Of a stretch of 64,000 bases of DNA, positions 33,940 through 42,117 are shown piece by piece. The notes below the pieces were generated by a model. The model was given only the letters and a program-made list of their open reading frames with translations. It was not told the origin of the DNA and made no database searches. The stretch covers positions 627 to 64,626 of the forward strand of contig DFTH01000003.1 in NCBI GenBank assembly GCA_002379425.1, in the 5' to 3' direction. This DNA is from Prevotella sp. UBA4217 (GTDB lineage Bacteria; Bacteroidota; Bacteroidia; Bacteroidales; Bacteroidaceae). Positions within the stretch are counted from its first letter, which is position 1. Each line of letters starts with the position of its first letter. The position numbers and the translations under genes are program-made.

Positions 33940-34986
33940 ATGGACAAAGAGACCTACGAAAAGCAGAAAGCCTTCGCGGGCGTGAAAATCCCCTCGATGA
34001 ACCGCCGCTGCGTCGGGCACGACTATCAGGGTCGCCAGATATATATGATCACGATGGTGACCGAGGGGCGCCGTCCGCTCTTCGGCCGGGTGGCAGGACA
34101 TAGCGATGGCGCAACGGGTACGCCCGATGCGCCGCAGGTGGTGCTGACGGAATTGGGGCAAGCCGTAGCAGAACGCTGGTGGGCGACTCATGAACTCTAC
34201 CCGGAAATAGAAGTGCTGGCATTGCAGATGATGCCTGACCACCTGCATGGCATCCTTTTCGTAAAGGAAAAAATGGACCAGCACTTAGGCCAGGCCATCA
34301 AGGGCTTCAAGACAGGCTGCAACAAAGCCTACCGCCGCATAGTGCTAGGCCAGGTTCAGTCTGTTGCGACCTGGTCGCAACAAACAGGACAGGCAGACCA
34401 ACGCGCGAAGGACGACCGCCACCACGGCCTGCTCTTTGCCCGCGGCTATAACGACCGCCTGCTCCTGCGAGAAGGCCAGTTCGACACGTGGCTCCGCTAC
34501 CTCGCCGACAACCCGCGCCGCCTGCTGATGAAGCGCGAACACCCCGACCTCTTCCGCGTACAGCGCAACCTGATGGTAGGCAACCAGCAGTTTTCAGCCA
34601 TCGGCAACCGTTTCCTGCTTCAGCGCCCCGTCAGGCTGCAGGTGCAGTGCTCGCGCCGCCTGACTGCGGCAGAGATTGAGCAACAGGTGAACTATTTCCT
34701 CTCTGCTGCCGCACAGGGGGCCGTACTGGTGTCGCCCTCCATATCGCCTGGCGAGAAAGCGGTCATGCGGGCAGCGTTCGAGCGAGGCTTCCCGCTCATC
34801 TACCTGCAAGAGAACGGTTTTACCGACCTCGCAAAGCCCGGCGGCCAACGTATGGAGGCTTGTGCCCGAGGCCAACTGCTCATCCTCGCCCCTTGGGAGC
34901 ATCACAACGAGCGTATCGCCATCAGTCGCAACCAATGCCTCTCGCTGAACGACATGGCACGCATGATTTGCGAACAAACTGTCTAA
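33940..34986 (+). CDS. RAYT-like HUH (Y1) transposase with extra C-terminal Rossmann-like domain
   Basis: A 348-residue protein. The N-terminal ~200 residues match REP-associated tyrosine transposases: the HUH motif is MMPDHLHGIL (His 101 and 103). The probable catalytic Tyr is Tyr187 in RYLADNPRR, the Y-x-x-x-NP motif of the family. The C-terminal ~110 residues (GAVLVSPSISPGEKAV, then FPLIYLQENGF and GQLLILAPWEHH) look like a nucleotide-binding Rossmann fold, reminiscent of DprA/SLOG proteins. No terminal inverted repeats flank it, so it behaves like a resident gene. Its stop codon lies within operator copy A. Confidence 0.72.
   Translation: MDKETYEKQKAFAGVKIPSMNRRCVGHDYQGRQIYMITMVTEGRRPLFGRVAGHSDGATGTPDAPQVVLTELGQAVAERWWATHELYPEIEVLALQMMPDHLHGILFVKEKMDQHLGQAIKGFKTGCNKAYRRIVLGQVQSVATWSQQTGQADQRAKDDRHHGLLFARGYNDRLLLREGQFDTWLRYLADNPRRLLMKREHPDLFRVQRNLMVGNQQFSAIGNRFLLQRPVRLQVQCSRRLTAAEIEQQVNYFLSAAAQGAVLVSPSISPGEKAVMRAAFERGFPLIYLQENGFTDLAKPGGQRMEACARGQLLILAPWEHHNERIAISRNQCLSLNDMARMICEQTV
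34363..34381 (+). repeat. Short palindrome inside the RAYT-like gene
   Basis: GTTGCGAC (34363-34370), three-base loop CTG, GTCGCAAC (34374-34381). It is in frame and encodes part of the loop between the HUH and Tyr motifs (SVATWSQQT). Confidence 0.7.
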
Positions 34987-35019
34987 AAATCATACGCTCT
35001 ACTGTCTAATTTTTAGACA
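34980..35019. promoter_or_regulatory. Operator copy A (TGTCTAAAAAT palindrome) before FtsX permease 1
   Basis: Arms TGTCTAAAAAT (34980-34990) and ATTTTTAGACA (35009-35019), with an internal TGTCTA half-site. The first 45 bp are identical to copy B at 45959. Confidence 0.9.
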
Positions 35020-35025
35020 ATCTGG

Positions 35026-35054
35026 TTCCGCCAGGGCCTTGAGCCTTGGCGGAA
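35026..35054 (+). promoter_or_regulatory. GC-rich hairpin between operator A and the -7 box
   Basis: TTCCGCCAGGG (35026-35036) pairs with CCTTGGCGGAA (35044-35054), with one G-T pair and loop CCTTGAG. A hairpin in the same position is present at copy B, where that pair is A-T. It could terminate transcription from the RAYT gene or be part of the promoter architecture. Confidence 0.75.
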
Positions 35055-35068
35055 TCGCGTTTTAGGCT

Positions 35069-35076
35069 TACCTTTG
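35069..35076 (+). promoter_or_regulatory. Promoter -7 box of FtsX permease 1
   Basis: TACCTTTG, 21 nt before the ATG and exactly 89 nt downstream of the left edge of operator A. Confidence 0.8.
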
Positions 35077-35097
35077 CAGCATCAAAAGTAAAATTGT

Positions 35098-37482
35098 ATG
35101 AAGACTATCATCAGAAACTTTACATCCATGTTCCGCAAGTTTGTGTCGGCAAACCTGCTGAATCTGCTGGGCCTGAGCCTGGCTTTCGCCTCGTTCTTTG
35201 TCATCATGACGCAGGTCAACTACGACCTGGGCTACAACAAGAGTTTTACGGAGCACGAGAAGTTGTTCCGCCTGACCATGAAGTTAGGGCCTGGCATGGA
35301 AGACTATGGTGTGACGCTGCCCCGTCCGCTCGTGGAGCAGTTGGCGGCAGCATCGCCGCATATCAAGGGCTATGGCATCGAAGAGGGCTGGACAAGAATC
35401 GACCAGTTCTTGGTGGACGATCAGGAGTATTCGCTGAATCTGGTGTATGGCATCAACGACTTTATGAGCGTATTCAAGCCGACCGTCATCTGTGGTGACT
35501 TGAAGGGCTTAAACCAGTTGCCCAATATCGTGCTGCCGCGTTCAGAAGCCATGCGCATCTTTGGCACTGCCAATGCGGTGGGCAAAACCCTGAAATACAA
35601 ATGGGTGGACGGCTGGATATTCAATGTGTGTGCCGTGATAGAAGACTATCCGGAAAACAACTTCCTGCACGGCGTCAGTTTCAGAGGTATCAATGACAAT
35701 GAAGGCAATTACCACAACTGGAACTATCAGGCTTATATCCGTGTGGACGATGTGGCCAACCTGCCGAACGTGATTACCGCCATGCGCCAGAAAGCCGTCG
35801 AACTGTTCAAGGATGATTTCAACATGACAACTCCACAAGAAGAGGAAGCCCTGCAAGTGGTGTTGACGCCGATAGCCGATACCCATTTCGCGAAAGACCT
35901 CAGCAAGGATTCGCCCAACATCAAGTCGGTCAGCAGGAGTTCCGTCTATCTGCTCATCTGCTTCTCGCTGCTCATCGTGGTGATAGCCGCCGTCAACTTC
36001 ATGAACTTCACCCTGGCCGAGACACCACTGCGCATCCGCAGCATCAACACGCAGAAAGTGCTGGGCGCATCGACGGCCAGTCTGCGCGGCAGTCTGCTGG
36101 CAGAGGCCGTCATCATCAGTCTGCTGGCATTCGTGGGGGCGATGGCGATGGTCTGGCTGGCTCACGACTTAGGCTTGCAGGAATTGGTGCAGGGCAGCAT
36201 CCTGCTGCAAGATAACCTGTGGCTGGTAGGCATCACCCTGCTCATCAGCATCGTGGTGGGACTGTTGGCCGGGGCCTATCCGTCGTACTACGTCACGTCC
36301 TTCCCGCCGGCGTTGGTGCTGAAAGGCTCGTTCGGCCTGTCGCCCAAGGGTCGCGTTCTGCGCACCTCACTAATCTGCCTGCAGTTCGTCGTGTCGTTCA
36401 TGCTGGTCATCGGTGTGGGTATCATGTACTTGCAGAGTTACCTCATCTTCCACACCGACTACGGCTTCGACAAGGACGAAGTGATGGTGGTGCCGACGGC
36501 GCCCGACACGCGCAATCATGCCGATGCCATCGATGCCGACCTGCGCAAGATTCCCGGTATCGAGGGAGCCTGCCTGGCCCAGAGCGTCTTGGGCAGCAAC
36601 GACCGCTACCAGACGTGGGGCAGGGGCGAGGGCGACAAGCATATAACGTTTACCTGCGTCTTCGTCGATTGGCGTTTCCTCAGCGTGATGGGCATCGACA
36701 TCGTGGAGGGTCGCAACTTCCGCCAGACCGACGGCGACGTGTATATCTTCAACGAGTCGGCCAAGAAAAAATATCCCTGGCTCGCCGTCGATAAGCCTAT
36801 CAACGACGAAGACATGCCCGTCGTCGGTTTCTGCGAGGACATCAAGTACACCACCCTGCGTGTGGACGACAGCCAGCAGCCCATCGCCTTCGTGGTGCCC
36901 AGCCGTGACGGTTACTTTAAGGGAGATTTCTGGCGCAACCACCTCTTAGTGCGTGTGGCCAAGGGCGTGGACAAGCGCGAGGCCAAACAGAAAGTGTTGG
37001 ACGTGGTGCTGAAATACGAACACGGCAATAAGCCCGATATCAGTGACCTGCGCTACGTGGACGATGTGCTGGAGGAATCGTACCGTCAGGAAAGGCTCTT
37101 CACCCAGCAGATTCTGCTGTTCTCGATGTTGGCCATCCTCATCAGTATCATCGGCGTGTTTGGCCTGACGATGTTCGAGAGCGAGTATCGCCGCAAGGAG
37201 ATTGGCATCCGCAAGGTGTTCGGCAGTTCTACGAAGGAAATCCTGATGATGTTCTGGCGGCGATACCTCTACATCCTGCTGGGCTGCTTCGTGGTGGCGG
37301 CTCCCATCGGCTACCTGGTGGGTCAGCACTGGCTCGAGGGCTTCGCCGTCCGCACCGCCATCTCGCCCCTGCTGTTCGTGGTGTCCTTCCTGCTCATCAC
37401 CCTAATCACCATGCTGACGGTGACATACCAAAGTTGGAAGAACGCCAACGAGAATCCCGTCAATAGCATCAAAACGGAGTGA
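35098..37482 (+). CDS. FtsX/MacB-type ABC transporter permease (first of two)
   Basis: A 794-residue permease. It has an N-terminal membrane segment (LLNLLGLSLAFASFFVIM), a periplasmic MacB-like domain (about 45-270), a three-segment FtsX module (about 280-420) and a second periplasmic domain. The second FtsX module is near the C-terminus (EYRRKEIGIRKVFGSSTKEIL, WLEGFAVRT). It ends in NPVNSIKTE, the usual end of this Bacteroidetes family. It lacks its own ATPase domain; the ATPase gene at 48498 is the likely partner. It is preceded by operator A. Confidence 0.9.
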   Translation: MKTIIRNFTSMFRKFVSANLLNLLGLSLAFASFFVIMTQVNYDLGYNKSFTEHEKLFRLTMKLGPGMEDYGVTLPRPLVEQLAAASPHIKGYGIEEGWTRIDQFLVDDQEYSLNLVYGINDFMSVFKPTVICGDLKGLNQLPNIVLPRSEAMRIFGTANAVGKTLKYKWVDGWIFNVCAVIEDYPENNFLHGVSFRGINDNEGNYHNWNYQAYIRVDDVANLPNVITAMRQKAVELFKDDFNMTTPQEEEALQVVLTPIADTHFAKDLSKDSPNIKSVSRSSVYLLICFSLLIVVIAAVNFMNFTLAETPLRIRSINTQKVLGASTASLRGSLLAEAVIISLLAFVGAMAMVWLAHDLGLQELVQGSILLQDNLWLVGITLLISIVVGLLAGAYPSYYVTSFPPALVLKGSFGLSPKGRVLRTSLICLQFVVSFMLVIGVGIMYLQSYLIFHTDYGFDKDEVMVVPTAPDTRNHADAIDADLRKIPGIEGACLAQSVLGSNDRYQTWGRGEGDKHITFTCVFVDWRFLSVMGIDIVEGRNFRQTDGDVYIFNESAKKKYPWLAVDKPINDEDMPVVGFCEDIKYTTLRVDDSQQPIAFVVPSRDGYFKGDFWRNHLLVRVAKGVDKREAKQKVLDVVLKYEHGNKPDISDLRYVDDVLEESYRQERLFTQQILLFSMLAILISIIGVFGLTMFESEYRRKEIGIRKVFGSSTKEILMMFWRRYLYILLGCFVVAAPIGYLVGQHWLEGFAVRTAISPLLFVVSFLLITLITMLTVTYQSWKNANENPVNSIKTE

Positions 37483-37500
37483 ACACTTAACAATTCCTAA

Positions 37501-37535
37501 ATCTCACAAGTTTGTGCATCACAGGCTTGTGAGAT
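37501..37535. promoter_or_regulatory. Inverted repeat ATCTCACAAG / CTTGTGAGAT
   Basis: 10-bp arms 37501-37510 and 37526-37535, 14 nt upstream of the -7 box of the winged-helix regulator gene. It is unlike the TGTCTAA operator and could be the site of another regulator or of autoregulation. Confidence 0.7.
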
Positions 37536-37549
37536 ATTGGATTATTGCC

Positions 37550-37557
37550 TAACTTTG
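37550..37557 (+). promoter_or_regulatory. Promoter -7 box of the winged-helix regulator gene
   Basis: TAACTTTG. The 57-nt leader that follows contains a small hairpin (GCCCTC 37576-37581 with GAGGGC 37590-37595). Confidence 0.7.
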
Positions 37558-37614
37558 CACTTACGAACACGAGATGCCCTCAGCATTAGGAGGGCGCTTT
37601 AATTGAAGTGGAAT

Positions 37615-38295
37615 ATGAAACAGCAATATGCGGTCATCGTGCTCTTTGCACTGATAGTAGCGTCAAGTCTGACAAGCCTTGACAGTTATCGCTCTACGAG
37701 TCGGAAGGTGAACGAGGATATGGACAGGGCACTGGCTATCACGATGCAGGAGCAGCAGAGCGATGTCATCAGCCAGGACACCATCCGTACGTTTAACAGC
37801 CACTTGCAGATAGCAGAACTGCGAGGCAAGGCCACACTGGCAGTAGATACCCGTAACAGGCAGTTCAAGGCGTATGCCCAATGTTCGGAGGCTACCATCT
37901 TCAGTCTTTCCGACCAGCGGCCATCCGCATTGCTCTGGATGCTGACAGGATTCTGGGCGATGTTCGTATGGTATCGCAGAGCCGAGAATCACGGAGCCGT
38001 GATTCCTGGCTTTGGTGGCTTGACCTATTCAGAAGCAGAGGGCTGTTTCTATGCTGCTGATGGCAATGAGGTGCAGTTGACCCCCATGCAGCACCAGTTG
38101 ATGGAGATGTTCTTTCATTCGCCCTCGCACTCACTGTCAAAGACAGAGATATGTGATGCCCTGTGGCCCAAGAAGCCCGATGCCAGCGATACGCTCTACA
38201 CGCTGATCCGCAGGCTGAAACCCGTCATAGAGCAGCATTCCAACCTCAAAATCGAGTCTGACCGCAGTAAGGCCTATAGGCTGACTATTAAATAG
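37615..38295 (+). CDS. Membrane-anchored winged-helix (OmpR/PhoB-type) regulator
   Basis: A 226-residue protein. A hydrophobic N-terminal segment (VIVLFALIVASSL) precedes a ~75-residue presumably periplasmic region. A second membrane segment follows (ALLWMLTGFWAMFVWY), and a C-terminal winged helix (VQLTPMQHQLMEMFFH, LSKTEICDALWPKK, DTLYTLIRRLKPVIEQ) that resembles Trans_reg_C. The receiver domain of OmpR proteins is replaced by the membrane hairpin, so this is a one-component transmembrane regulator. The ATG at 37615 is preferred to the TTG at 37603. Direct repeats of TGTCAG type lie before the next gene and may be its target. Confidence 0.82.
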   Translation: MKQQYAVIVLFALIVASSLTSLDSYRSTSRKVNEDMDRALAITMQEQQSDVISQDTIRTFNSHLQIAELRGKATLAVDTRNRQFKAYAQCSEATIFSLSDQRPSALLWMLTGFWAMFVWYRRAENHGAVIPGFGGLTYSEAEGCFYAADGNEVQLTPMQHQLMEMFFHSPSHSLSKTEICDALWPKKPDASDTLYTLIRRLKPVIEQHSNLKIESDRSKAYRLTIK

Positions 38296-38300
38296 ATAGA

Positions 38301-38347
38301 TGTCTGGCAAGGAGTCTGACAATGAAATGTCAGGCAAATGTCAGACT
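38301..38347. promoter_or_regulatory. Pho-box-like paired direct repeats before the DUF2723 gene
   Basis: TGTCTGGCA (38301) and AGTCTGACA (38313) form one direct pair. TGTCAGGCA (38328) and TGTCAGACT (38339) form another, with 11-bp spacing between TGTCAG units. The two pairs point in opposite directions (AGTCTGACA with TGTCAGACT is a perfect inverted repeat). Eleven-bp direct repeats are the usual target geometry of PhoB/OmpR winged helices. Confidence 0.75.
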
Positions 38348-38376
38348 TCTTTTTCGGCCTGTTAGACGATTGTTGC

Positions 38377-38384
38377 TACCTTTG
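38377..38384 (+). promoter_or_regulatory. Promoter -7 box of the DUF2723 gene
   Basis: TACCTTTG, 19 nt before the ATG at 38404. It shows that the longer open frame from 38338 begins too early. Confidence 0.75.
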
Positions 38385-38403
38385 CACGAAAAACGAGCAA
38401 AGT

Positions 38404-41319
38404 ATGATGCAACAAACAACCTTTTCAAGAGTCAATACCTTGATGGCGTGGCTGATGTTTGCCATCGCCGCCGTAGTGTATGGACTGACCGTTGAGCCTA
38501 CAGCCAGCCTGTGGGACTGTCCTGAATTCATTGCCTGTGGCTATAAACTGGAGATTGGCCATCCGCCTGGCGCACCCTTCTTCATGCTGGCCGCCAACCT
38601 CTTCTCTCAGTTTGCCAGCAGTCCGTCGCAAGTGGCACTGATGGTCAACCTGCTGTCGGCCCTGCTGAGTGCCGGCTGCATCTTCTTCCTTTTCCTCACC
38701 ATCACGCATCTGGCCCAAAAACTGGTGACACCTGAACAGACAGCAATCCCCATGTCACAGGTTATCACCATTGAGGCCTGTGGCGTGGTGGGCGCCTTGG
38801 CCTACGCGTTCAGCGACACGTTCTGGTATTCGGCCGTCGAGGCCGAGGTCTATGCCTTCTCCAGTTTCCTGACGGCACTGATGTTCTGGCTAATACTGAA
38901 GTGGGAGACGCAGGCCGATGATCCCGGCAGCGACCGCTGGATTATCCTGATAGCCTACATCACTGGCCTCTCCATCGGAGTCCATCTGCTCTGCCTGCTC
39001 TGTCTGCCGGCGATGTCGCTGGTGGTTTATTTCCGCAAGGCCAGGCAAATCACCATGTTTGGCATGCTGAAAACCCTCGCGGCTGGATGCCTGTTGCTGG
39101 GTGTCATCCTTTATGGCATCATCCCCGGTGTCGTGAAGTTGGGGGCCTATATCATCCTGCTCGTGGCGGTGCTCGTGTACCTATATTATAAAGTACGAAG
39201 CAGACGATACAAACTCTCGCTGGCCTGTCTGCTGATGATCTTGGCAGGCTACAGCAGTTATGGTGTCATCTTCATCCGGGCCAATGCCAATCCGCCGATG
39301 TGCGAGAATGCACCGGGCAACGTTGCCGCCCTCGCCAGTTATCTGAACCGTGAGCAATACGGCAAGACACCACTGCTCTACGGACAGGCTTACACCAGCG
39401 AACTGGACTATGAGGCCTATCAGCGCGAAGGCGAGTACCGTTTTAAGGAAAACATGGCATTCCCCCGCATGCACTCCCAACACCATGCCAAGGCTTACGA
39501 GGACTGGATGGGCGGTGTGGAGAAGAAAGACAATTTGCCTACCATGAAAGAGAACCTGCGCTTCTTCCTCACGTATCAGGTGAACTTCATGTACTGGCGC
39601 TACTTCTTGTGGAACTTCGTGGGTCGGCAGAACAATATCCAGGGGCACGGCGAGGTGGAGCATGGCAACTGGATGACAGGCTTCCGCTGGATAGACGACT
39701 GGCTGTTGGGATGCGACACGTCACAGTTGCCTTCAGACCTTGCTGAGAACAAAGGGCGCAACGTGTTCTACGGCTTGCCGCTCCTGTTGGGCCTCGCTGG
39801 TATCCTTTGGCAATGGCGGTGCGGACGCAAGGGCCGACAACAGTTGCTGATCGTCACCCTGCTGTTCGTGATGACAGGACTTGCCATTGTGGTCTATCTC
39901 AACCAGACGCCCCTCCAGCCTCGCGAGCGCGATTATGCCTACGCAGGCTCCTTCTATGCTTTCGCCATCTGGATAGGGTTGGGCGTGGGTTGGATAAATG
40001 AAGAATTAAGAATGAAGAGTGAAAAAATTCTTGCCATGCAAGCGTCCAAAGGCCGAGCGGCTACCGCTGTGGCTGTTGTTGTCGCTTTAGAGTGCCTGCT
40101 GGTCCCACTGCAGATGGTCTCGCAGACGTGGGACGACCACGATCGCTCTGGCCGCTATACCTGTCGCGACTTCGGTGCCAACTATCTGGAGAGCATGCAG
40201 CGCGAGGGCCAGCCCATTATCCTGACCAGTGGCGACAACGATACGTTCCCGCTGTGGTATAACCATGAGGTGGAGGGTGTGCGAACGGATACGCGCGACG
40301 TCAATATGGAATACCTGCAGACCGACTGGTATATCGACCAGATGAAGCGGCCTGCCTACGATTCGCCAGCCCTGCCCATCAGTTGGCAGCACAAGGACTA
40401 TCAGGAAGGCCAGAGGGAGTATATCCCCATTCGCCCAGAACTGAAGGCGGAGATAGAGGCATACATGGACCAGCATCCTGAAGAGGCCAAACAATTGTTA
40501 GGCGACAATCCATACGAACTGAAGAACATCATCCAGAAATGGGTGCTGGGTGACTCTGCCGACATGCAGTGCATTCCTACGGACAGCGTCACCATTACGT
40601 CCAGCGAGGGCATGATGCAGATTTCCCTTAAGGGCAAACGGGGCCTCTACAAGAACGAGATGATGGTGCTCGAGATGTTGTCGCACGGCAACTGGAACCG
40701 TCCCGTCTATGCCTCCATCAGTATGGGGCCGGATCAACTGTCGTTCCTTCGCGATCATATTGTGCTCGAAGGTCTGGCCTATCGCATCTCACCCACGGCA
40801 ACAGGCCGGAGTGTGGATACCGAGCGGCTCTACGACAACGTGATGCACCGCTTCCGCTTCGGCAATCTTAGCCGAAAGGGCATCTATGCCGATGCCGACG
40901 TACTGCATACGGCCAACACCCACCAGATGGTCATGGCCATCCTGATAGACTCGCTGTTGCAGCAGGGAGATACTCAGAGGGCTGTCGAAGTGTGTCGGAA
41001 GTGGCAACGGGAGATGCCTGAGGAAAATGTGCCTTACACCGAAGCCGCCCTCGCGATGGCCCGATGCTTCTATGCGGTGCAACGGTCGGAGGATGGCGAC
41101 AAGATTGTCAGCAGTCTGCTGCGCCGTGCTGACGAGTGGCTCTCGTGGATTGCCACCATCCGTCCTGCCCGTCGCGCCGGTTCTCTCTACTCTCAGTACA
41201 CCTGGCTACAGACCATGCAGCAAGCACTCGCCGTAGCCGTACAAAATGAACGAACAGATATTTACCAAAAATACAGCAAACAATATGAACTCTACATCCA
41301 GCAATACCCCCAAGACTAA
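38404..41319 (+). CDS. DUF2723 membrane protein (protein O-mannosyltransferase-like)
   Basis: A 971-residue protein with about ten membrane segments in the first half. The conserved N-terminal motif is LWDCPEFIACGYKLEIGHPPGAPFF (residues about 40-65; split here over several conserved positions). A soluble, helical C-terminal half follows. DUF2723 proteins are GT-C-like and have been linked to protein O-glycosylation in Bacteroidetes. One in-frame repeat insert lies near residue 533 (39996-40030). The gene follows the winged-helix regulator gene and has its own regulated promoter. Confidence 0.85.
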   Translation: MMQQTTFSRVNTLMAWLMFAIAAVVYGLTVEPTASLWDCPEFIACGYKLEIGHPPGAPFFMLAANLFSQFASSPSQVALMVNLLSALLSAGCIFFLFLTITHLAQKLVTPEQTAIPMSQVITIEACGVVGALAYAFSDTFWYSAVEAEVYAFSSFLTALMFWLILKWETQADDPGSDRWIILIAYITGLSIGVHLLCLLCLPAMSLVVYFRKARQITMFGMLKTLAAGCLLLGVILYGIIPGVVKLGAYIILLVAVLVYLYYKVRSRRYKLSLACLLMILAGYSSYGVIFIRANANPPMCENAPGNVAALASYLNREQYGKTPLLYGQAYTSELDYEAYQREGEYRFKENMAFPRMHSQHHAKAYEDWMGGVEKKDNLPTMKENLRFFLTYQVNFMYWRYFLWNFVGRQNNIQGHGEVEHGNWMTGFRWIDDWLLGCDTSQLPSDLAENKGRNVFYGLPLLLGLAGILWQWRCGRKGRQQLLIVTLLFVMTGLAIVVYLNQTPLQPRERDYAYAGSFYAFAIWIGLGVGWINEELRMKSEKILAMQASKGRAATAVAVVVALECLLVPLQMVSQTWDDHDRSGRYTCRDFGANYLESMQREGQPIILTSGDNDTFPLWYNHEVEGVRTDTRDVNMEYLQTDWYIDQMKRPAYDSPALPISWQHKDYQEGQREYIPIRPELKAEIEAYMDQHPEEAKQLLGDNPYELKNIIQKWVLGDSADMQCIPTDSVTITSSEGMMQISLKGKRGLYKNEMMVLEMLSHGNWNRPVYASISMGPDQLSFLRDHIVLEGLAYRISPTATGRSVDTERLYDNVMHRFRFGNLSRKGIYADADVLHTANTHQMVMAILIDSLLQQGDTQRAVEVCRKWQREMPEENVPYTEAALAMARCFYAVQRSEDGDKIVSSLLRRADEWLSWIATIRPARRAGSLYSQYTWLQTMQQALAVAVQNERTDIYQKYSKQYELYIQQYPQD
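39996..40030 (+). repeat. AATGAAG heptamer tract inside the DUF2723 gene
   Basis: Units AATGAAG, AATTAAG, AATGAAG and AGTGAAA lie in frame and encode NEELRMKSEK between two membrane segments. Confidence 0.75.
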
Positions 41320-41530
41320 TCGCTCGTTGTCCGCTCACTTCACCCGTCGCCGCATCGCCGTGGCAGCCTGCATTCTGATTGCCACGGGCTATCTCCTGAT
41401 GGCTGGCCCCGGCAGCACAGAGCAGTCGTTCTGTGCCGACATTTTCTCACCGCGCCGAATCGTCCTCGCCCCGCTGCTATGCCTGAGTGGCTACCTGCTC
41501 ATCATCGTTGCTGTTTTAAGGAAAGACTGA
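41285..41530 (+). CDS. Small DUF3098-like membrane protein
   Basis: An 81-residue protein with two hydrophobic segments (IAVAACILIATGYLLMAG and IVLAPLLCLSGYLLIIVAVL). The intervening motif GSTEQSFCADIFSPRRI matches the DUF3098 pattern (PxSTE...F...FSxRRI). No function is known. It overlaps the 3' end of the DUF2723 gene in another frame. An earlier ATG at 41246 is possible but would enlarge the overlap. Confidence 0.7.
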   Translation: MNSTSSNTPKTNRSLSAHFTRRRIAVAACILIATGYLLMAGPGSTEQSFCADIFSPRRIVLAPLLCLSGYLLIIVAVLRKD

Positions 41531-41573
41531 TGGCATTGAAGATATTTCTTGTTAATTAATGCTAAAAGAAGTT

Positions 41574-41581
41574 TAGTTTTG
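41574..41581 (+). promoter_or_regulatory. Promoter -7 box of the ECF sigma cassette
   Basis: TAGTTTTG matches TAnnTTTG, about 40 nt before the sigma-factor ATG. A CTTG at 41548-41551 may serve as the -33 element. Confidence 0.5.
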
Positions 41582-41622
41582 ATAGGCTGAGGTGTTTAAT
41601 AAGTGTACAGCAAGAAAAAGGC

Positions 41623-42117
41623 ATGGACAGAAGTGCATTTGAACAACAGGCCCGCTCGTGGCGGAAGAAGGCTCTACTGGTGAGCAGAAGCTGCGGAGCG
41701 GGCAAGGACGAAGCAGAGGACATCGCACAGGATGTGATGCTCCGCCTTTGGCAGATGCATGACGAACTGGACCGCTACGAAAAGCCCGAGGCTCTGGTGG
41801 CACTGATGACTCGTCATCTGCTGCGGAACCACCAGCGACGACGAAAGCTGGAACTGCTCGACGAGGCGATGGTGGTCAGCCTGAGCAACAGCCCGCACGA
41901 CCTGCTGGAGATGAAAGAAGACGATGCCTGGCTCGACAAGCGACTACGGCAACTGCCGACGACTCAGCGCACCTTATTATATATGCGACAGGTGGAGCGG
42001 CGAAGCCACGAAGAGATAGCCCGACTGTTAGGCATCGAGACCACCTCAGTCAGTACGCTGCTGGCAAGAGCAAGACGAACATTATTAGAAGAAATCAGAC
42101 AACGGAATAAACGATGA
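41623..42117 (+). CDS. ECF-type RNA polymerase sigma factor
   Basis: A 164-residue sigma-70 family protein. Region 2 has AEDIAQDVMLRLW and region 4 ends in SHEEIARLLGIETTSVSTLLARARRTLLEEI. It should direct polymerase to an envelope-related regulon. The stop overlaps the next gene by 4 nt (ATGA). This is the normal arrangement of a sigma factor and its membrane-bound anti-sigma. Confidence 0.92.
   Translation: MDRSAFEQQARSWRKKALLVSRSCGAGKDEAEDIAQDVMLRLWQMHDELDRYEKPEALVALMTRHLLRNHQRRRKLELLDEAMVVSLSNSPHDLLEMKEDDAWLDKRLRQLPTTQRTLLYMRQVERRSHEEIARLLGIETTSVSTLLARARRTLLEEIRQRNKR

Noticed and set aside
33940..34986. Complete insertion sequence around the RAYT-like gene
   Set aside because: No terminal inverted repeats, target duplications or left/right end hairpins were found at both sides. 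The 3' hairpin belongs to the duplicated promoter module also present at 45959.
38338..38403. N-terminal extension of the DUF2723 protein
   Set aside because: The promoter box at 38377-38384 lies inside it, and the added residues are not hydrophobic in the way of a signal or conserved in the family.
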